Below are positions 61,060-64,000 of a stretch of 64,000 nt of DNA, piece after piece. This stretch comes from Croceivirga sp. (GTDB lineage: Bacteria > Bacteroidota > Bacteroidia > Flavobacteriales > Flavobacteriaceae). The stretch is taken from NCBI GenBank assembly GCA_028284935.1, contig JANQQQ010000039.1:310001-374000 (forward strand), written 5' to 3'. Positions within the stretch are counted from its first letter, which is position 1. Each line of letters starts with the position of its first letter. A program made the position numbers and the translations under genes. Below the pieces are notes generated by a model. The model did not search any database, was not told where the DNA came from, and saw only the letters and a list, made by a program, of their open reading frames with translations.

Positions 61060-62235
61060 ATGAATTATATTCTTTCTGACGGTACAGCACGAAAGGCTTT
61101 GATGCCCTTTACCTTTACAAGGCCAGTGGCAGCAATCAGAATAGGTATTTTGACCATTGCAGAAAAGTGGGGCAACTATCTGAATACGGATTTGAGTTTT
61201 CTAACGGAAGGCTACCTCCAAGATAAATTCCCCTTAGTCGTTGATAATGATAATGTGGTGATCAACGGTTCGTATTTGCCCAATGCTTCCTTGGTTGCAC
61301 TGATTATGTCGCTACAACCCAATCAGGCTGTTGTAGCTGGGGATACTATTATTGCTTATAGGACTACGGACCCCAAGAGGGCATTCGATAGGTCAAGCTT
61401 TGACGTTATCCCTTTTGAGGGGGAATGCCTTACCGTAAAGAATACTTGGGATATCTTTTCAAAGAACGGCGAAGCCTTGCAGGCCGATTTCGATTTGTTG
61501 ACCGAGGGAAGGCAAAGTGCCCCAATTTCCAAAACGAATCACCTGATTAACCCAGAAAACATCTTTGTGGAGGAAGGGGCACAGGTGGAATATAGTATTC
61601 TTAATGCTACCGAGGGTCCTATCTATGTGGGAAAAGATGCCCAAATTTGGGAGGGAAGCTTGATACGTGGAGGTTTGGCGCTTTGCGAGAATGCCATTGT
61701 AAAAATGGGGGCCAAAATCTACGGCCCGTCCACGGTTGGACCGCATGGGAAGGTATGTGGAGAGCTGAGCAATTCGGTCATCTTTGGCTATTCCAGTAAG
61801 GGGCACGAAGGGTATTTGGGCAATGCCGTTTTGGGGGAATGGTGCAATATTGGGGCAGATTCCAACAACTCCAATCTTAAGAACAATTATGCCAAAGTTC
61901 GGCTATGGAATTATGAGACCGAAGGGTTTGACCGTACGGGACTTCAATTTTGTGGTCTCATGATGGGCGATCACAGCAAATCAGCCATCAATACCATGTT
62001 TAATACGGGAACGGTCATCGGGGTGAATGTCAACGTATATACCCCTGGTTTCCCCAGAAACTTTATCCCAAGTTTTAGTTGGGGCGGGGCTTCTGGCTTT
62101 CGAACCTATAACCTAAAAAGCGCCTTTGAAACGGCAGCAGTGATGATGGCACGTAGGGGAAGGACCTTTGATGAAAAGGAACAGGCCATTTTGGAACATG
62201 TTTTTGAGTTGACGAAGAAGTGGCGGAAGGAGTAG
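61060..62235 (+). CDS. GlmU-like sugar nucleotidyltransferase-related protein
   Basis: 391 residues. It begins NYILSDGTARKALMPFTFTRP, typical of a Bacteroidota family annotated as GlmU-like that lacks the canonical GxGTRM nucleotide-binding loop of GlmU. The second half is a left-handed beta-helix (hexapeptide repeats): GPIYVGKDAQIWEGSLIRGG, VKMGAKIYGPSTVGPHGKV and TMFNTGTVIGVNVNVY. Function is not established; it may be a nucleotidyltransferase with an altered site or a sugar-phosphate acetyltransferase-like scaffold. Directly follows the L31 terminator, and no -7 box is apparent. Confidence 0.85.
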   Translation: MNYILSDGTARKALMPFTFTRPVAAIRIGILTIAEKWGNYLNTDLSFLTEGYLQDKFPLVVDNDNVVINGSYLPNASLVALIMSLQPNQAVVAGDTIIAYRTTDPKRAFDRSSFDVIPFEGECLTVKNTWDIFSKNGEALQADFDLLTEGRQSAPISKTNHLINPENIFVEEGAQVEYSILNATEGPIYVGKDAQIWEGSLIRGGLALCENAIVKMGAKIYGPSTVGPHGKVCGELSNSVIFGYSSKGHEGYLGNAVLGEWCNIGADSNNSNLKNNYAKVRLWNYETEGFDRTGLQFCGLMMGDHSKSAINTMFNTGTVIGVNVNVYTPGFPRNFIPSFSWGGASGFRTYNLKSAFETAAVMMARRGRTFDEKEQAILEHVFELTKKWRKE

Positions 62236-62288
62236 TTTTAGATGGTTTTGGAATATTTGGTCTCATTAATCAAAGACTAAGATTAATA

Positions 62289-63341
62289 TCATAAATCTTT
62301 GTTGCTAGCTTTGACTTCTTTTAACATCTTCTCTTGGTCCTGAAAAGAAAGTACCGAGTCACTGTAATAATTGGCCGTCGATTTATCAGAGTTTTCTAAT
62401 ATTTTAATTAATGCCAAACTATGAATTGCTAAATACTTTCCCAAGCTATGATAGTTAGCATTCTCCCTCTTGTAAAGCCTCACAGTAAAATTGATAATCA
62501 AATTTTGATAAGCTGTTAAAGTCTCTTTTAAGGCTTGAATATTGTTCAATCCATATTTGTCAAAAATCTCCAATACGTGGTCAAGATTTCCAACACCATC
62601 ACCAATAGGAACTTGCATTTCTTTGGATATAGTCTCGTTTATTCGTTGTACCAGGTTACTTTCTTCCATGTATTTAGTGAGTGTAACAAGATTGAGTTCT
62701 TCTTGGGTTAAGCTTTCATAGCTTAAGCTCTCTACTTTAGCCTGGTATTCACTTAGCTTTTCCTTAATACTTTGAAAGCCAATGTCCGCGGATTCTAAAA
62801 GTGCAGCTATTCTATAAAAATCTCTTCTTAGAAAATCTGGTATTTGTCTTTCTCCCTTATAGCCAATATCATGTTCTATTTCTGCCCAGGAATGTTGAAG
62901 TATTGTCCTTATCTGAATTTCGAAAGGAATGTCTGCATAATCAGAGTATTCACGATTACCTAGTCTTCCCTTGTCAAATTTGCAGATGTAGTGCAACGAT
63001 TTGTAACCAAAACGATCAAGCTCCTTTTGTCTTTTATCAATTGAGTTCTCCAAATCAATCTCGAATTCCTTGGATATAACGTCGGCAATAATATCAACTT
63101 CATCTTCGTAATATGTTATTATTCTTAAGCCTACAATATCAGTTATCTGATTTAAGTCATCGTACTTGTAGTTTTTATCAATTATTTTTTTCTTTAATGA
63201 GCTCGTAGTTTTAACTCTAGTAGTAATCTGATGATATTGAATTTTTTCTTTAGACAAAAGGGTTCTTACCAAAGAATTAATTGTGGATTCCAAATTCTTG
63301 TACAAGTCGATTCTTCCCTTGTATATTTCTAGTAATTCCAT
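62289..63341 (-). CDS. RelA/SpoT-domain protein (possible (p)ppGpp-type synthetase)
   Basis: I place the start at the ATG at 63339-63341 (350 residues), because the TTG that gives the longest frame (63405-63407) is the end of a -7 box. Synthetase motifs are all present (numbered in the longer frame): R64-x-K66 and K73, D90-x-x-G93-x-R95, YKSLH at 135-139 and EIQIRTILQHSWAEIEH at 163-179. The rest is helical with no HD hydrolase, TGS or ACT domain. It may synthesise an alarmone or pyrophosphorylate tRNA or nucleotides, as in ToxSAS-type toxins or CapRel-type phage defence proteins. The gene is visibly AT-richer than neighbours. No antitoxin-like neighbour is evident. Confidence 0.82.
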   Translation of the reverse strand: MELLEIYKGRIDLYKNLESTINSLVRTLLSKEKIQYHQITTRVKTTSSLKKKIIDKNYKYDDLNQITDIVGLRIITYYEDEVDIIADVISKEFEIDLENSIDKRQKELDRFGYKSLHYICKFDKGRLGNREYSDYADIPFEIQIRTILQHSWAEIEHDIGYKGERQIPDFLRRDFYRIAALLESADIGFQSIKEKLSEYQAKVESLSYESLTQEELNLVTLTKYMEESNLVQRINETISKEMQVPIGDGVGNLDHVLEIFDKYGLNNIQALKETLTAYQNLIINFTVRLYKRENANYHSLGKYLAIHSLALIKILENSDKSTANYYSDSVLSFQDQEKMLKEVKASNKDL

Positions 63342-63404
63342 TCCATAAGTTGTTAATAAAGTTGAATTGGATATTTTTTTTGGATTTTGAAAGGAAAATG
63401 ATGA

Positions 63405-63412
63405 CAAAGTTA
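63405..63412 (-). promoter_or_regulatory. -7 box overlapping the apparent start of the RelA/SpoT-like gene
   Basis: Minus strand TAACTTTG, exact TAnnTTTG. A TTG lies 17 nt further upstream, slightly close for the -33 element. The final TTG of the box is also the first codon of the longest reading frame, so transcription from here would leave the ATG at 63341 as the usable start. Confidence 0.55.
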
Positions 63413-63477
63413 TCCTAATAAACCATTATCAATGACTTACCAATTAATTTTTACAATTCTTTTTAGGCTCAATTCAC

Positions 63478-63485
63478 TATTTTTG
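63478..63485 (+). promoter_or_regulatory. Probable -7 box upstream of mtaB
   Basis: TATTTTTG, exact TAnnTTTG match, 20 nt before the ATG at 63506. The same octamer precedes the gene at 47697. The -33 element is not clear. Confidence 0.5.
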
Positions 63486-63505
63486 CACCCCGTTTTCAGT
63501 AGGTT

Positions 63506-64000
63506 ATGGCACAAAAAGTCGCATTTTACACCCTAGGTTGTAAACTGAATTTTTCAGAGACGTCTACCATTGCACGAAACTTCAAAAATGAAGGTTTTGA
63601 ACGCGTGGATTTTGGGGAGCAAGCGGACATTTATGTCATCAATACCTGTTCGGTTACGGAGAATGCGGACAAACGCTTTAAGACCATTGTAAAGCAGGCA
63701 CAAAAAGCCAATCCGGATGCTTTTGTGGCAGCAATTGGATGTTATGCCCAATTAAAGCCAGAGGAATTGGCTGCCGTGGATGGTGTGGATTTGGTGTTGG
63801 GCGCTACCGAAAAGTTCAAACTCACGGATTACCTCAATGACCTTTTCAAAAATGACAAGGGGGAAATCCACTCCTGTGAGATTGAGGAAGCCGATTTTTA
63901 TGTGGGCAGCTATGCCATCGGCGATCGGACCCGCGCTTTTTTAAAAGTGCAGGATGGTTGCGACTATAAATGCACCTATTGCACCATACCGCTGGCCCGT
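63506..64000 (+). CDS. mtaB: tRNA t6A37 methylthiotransferase MtaB, N-terminal part (runs off the window)
   Basis: 165 residues are present. The N-terminal UPF0004 domain supplies three cluster cysteines in YTLGCKLNFSETS, VINTCSVTENADKRF and AAIGCYAQLKPEEL. The radical-SAM motif CDYKCTYCTIPLAR is at the window edge, so the catalytic domain is cut off. MtaB adds a methylthio group to threonylcarbamoyladenosine at tRNA position 37, using two [4Fe-4S] clusters and SAM. The KLNFSETS sequence identifies MtaB rather than MiaB or RimO. Confidence 0.95.
   Translation, partial: MAQKVAFYTLGCKLNFSETSTIARNFKNEGFERVDFGEQADIYVINTCSVTENADKRFKTIVKQAQKANPDAFVAAIGCYAQLKPEELAAVDGVDLVLGATEKFKLTDYLNDLFKNDKGEIHSCEIEEADFYVGSYAIGDRTRAFLKVQDGCDYKCTYCTIPLAR

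Noticed and set aside
1-64000. tRNA, rRNA, CRISPR arrays, riboswitches, replication origin
   Set aside because: Looked for by eye; no cloverleaf with a T-arm consensus, no regular spacer repeat, no known riboswitch core and no DnaA-box cluster was seen. A covariance-model search could still find weak cases.

Overview
The window is a stretch of chromosome from a marine-type Flavobacteriaceae bacterium (Bacteroidota), probably near Muricauda/Flagellimonas or Maribacter. I infer this from the TAnnTTTG -7 promoter boxes, flavobacterial families (DUF4199, DUF5916-type outer-membrane protein, type B ribosomal protein L31, GlmU-like protein, ECF sigma with an LTxxQ-type partner), many lipoproteins and signal peptides, and short genes packed into tight operons. 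No tRNA, rRNA, CRISPR array, prophage, transposase or integrase gene is visible.

Layout. 1-11005 (minus strand): a truncated M20 peptidase; an alcohol dehydrogenase, GNAT and nitrilase block; then a six-gene run from bifunctional OtsAB through a propeller/NTF2 protein, a TMEM175-like channel, M28 and M1 peptidases and an arginase-family protein. 11105-12904: a divergent GH15 glycosidase, probably acting with trehalose metabolism. 12901-22963 (minus): a PLP decarboxylase, a MarR-controlled beta-oxidation operon (MarR, HCDH/ECH, 178-aa protein, thiolase, acyl-CoA dehydrogenase) and an acyl-CoA synthetase. 23161-27566 (plus): pyruvate formate-lyase, its activating enzyme and an OFA transporter. 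27603-32554 (minus): GNAT, exported DinB-like protein, PurL. 32759-35767: an AT-rich serine hydrolase with a shortened MarR protein, then an ArsR/SRPBCC pair. 35895-41429 (minus): DUF5916 protein, CIA30-like protein, exported methyltransferase, SulP transporter. 41531-45504 (plus): GntP permease, Rid protein, D-threonine aldolase/D-serine dehydratase-like enzyme and M19 dipeptidase. 45581-54036: secreted proteins of unknown role, RsmB, S66 peptidase, a YHYH pair and an ECF sigma/anti-sigma/LTxxQ module. 54186-64000: a serpin, ABC exporter, phosphosugar mutase, GT2, DUF4199, L31, GlmU-like protein, a RelA/SpoT-domain protein and the start of mtaB.

The most unusual signal is a roughly 60-bp palindromic element made of two inverted half-units, each a 6-9 bp stem with a 12-nt loop. 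One copy is intergenic (38770-38828). Two sit in frame inside purL (29573-29628 and 31450-31508) and are translated into extra peptides. Stem changes are compensatory, the two halves occur in opposite orders in the two purL copies, and even the intergenic copy keeps the same open frame. This resembles, by analogy only, the protein-coding palindromic elements of Rickettsia.

Regulation is unusually legible in places. A perfect 32-bp palindrome lies against the marR promoter and a 26-bp one upstream of the shortened MarR gene. Three GCAAG/CTTGC inverted repeats overlap the arsR promoter. In two genes (marR, relA/spoT-like) the TTG that gives the longest reading frame is the last three bases of the -7 box, so the real start must be downstream.
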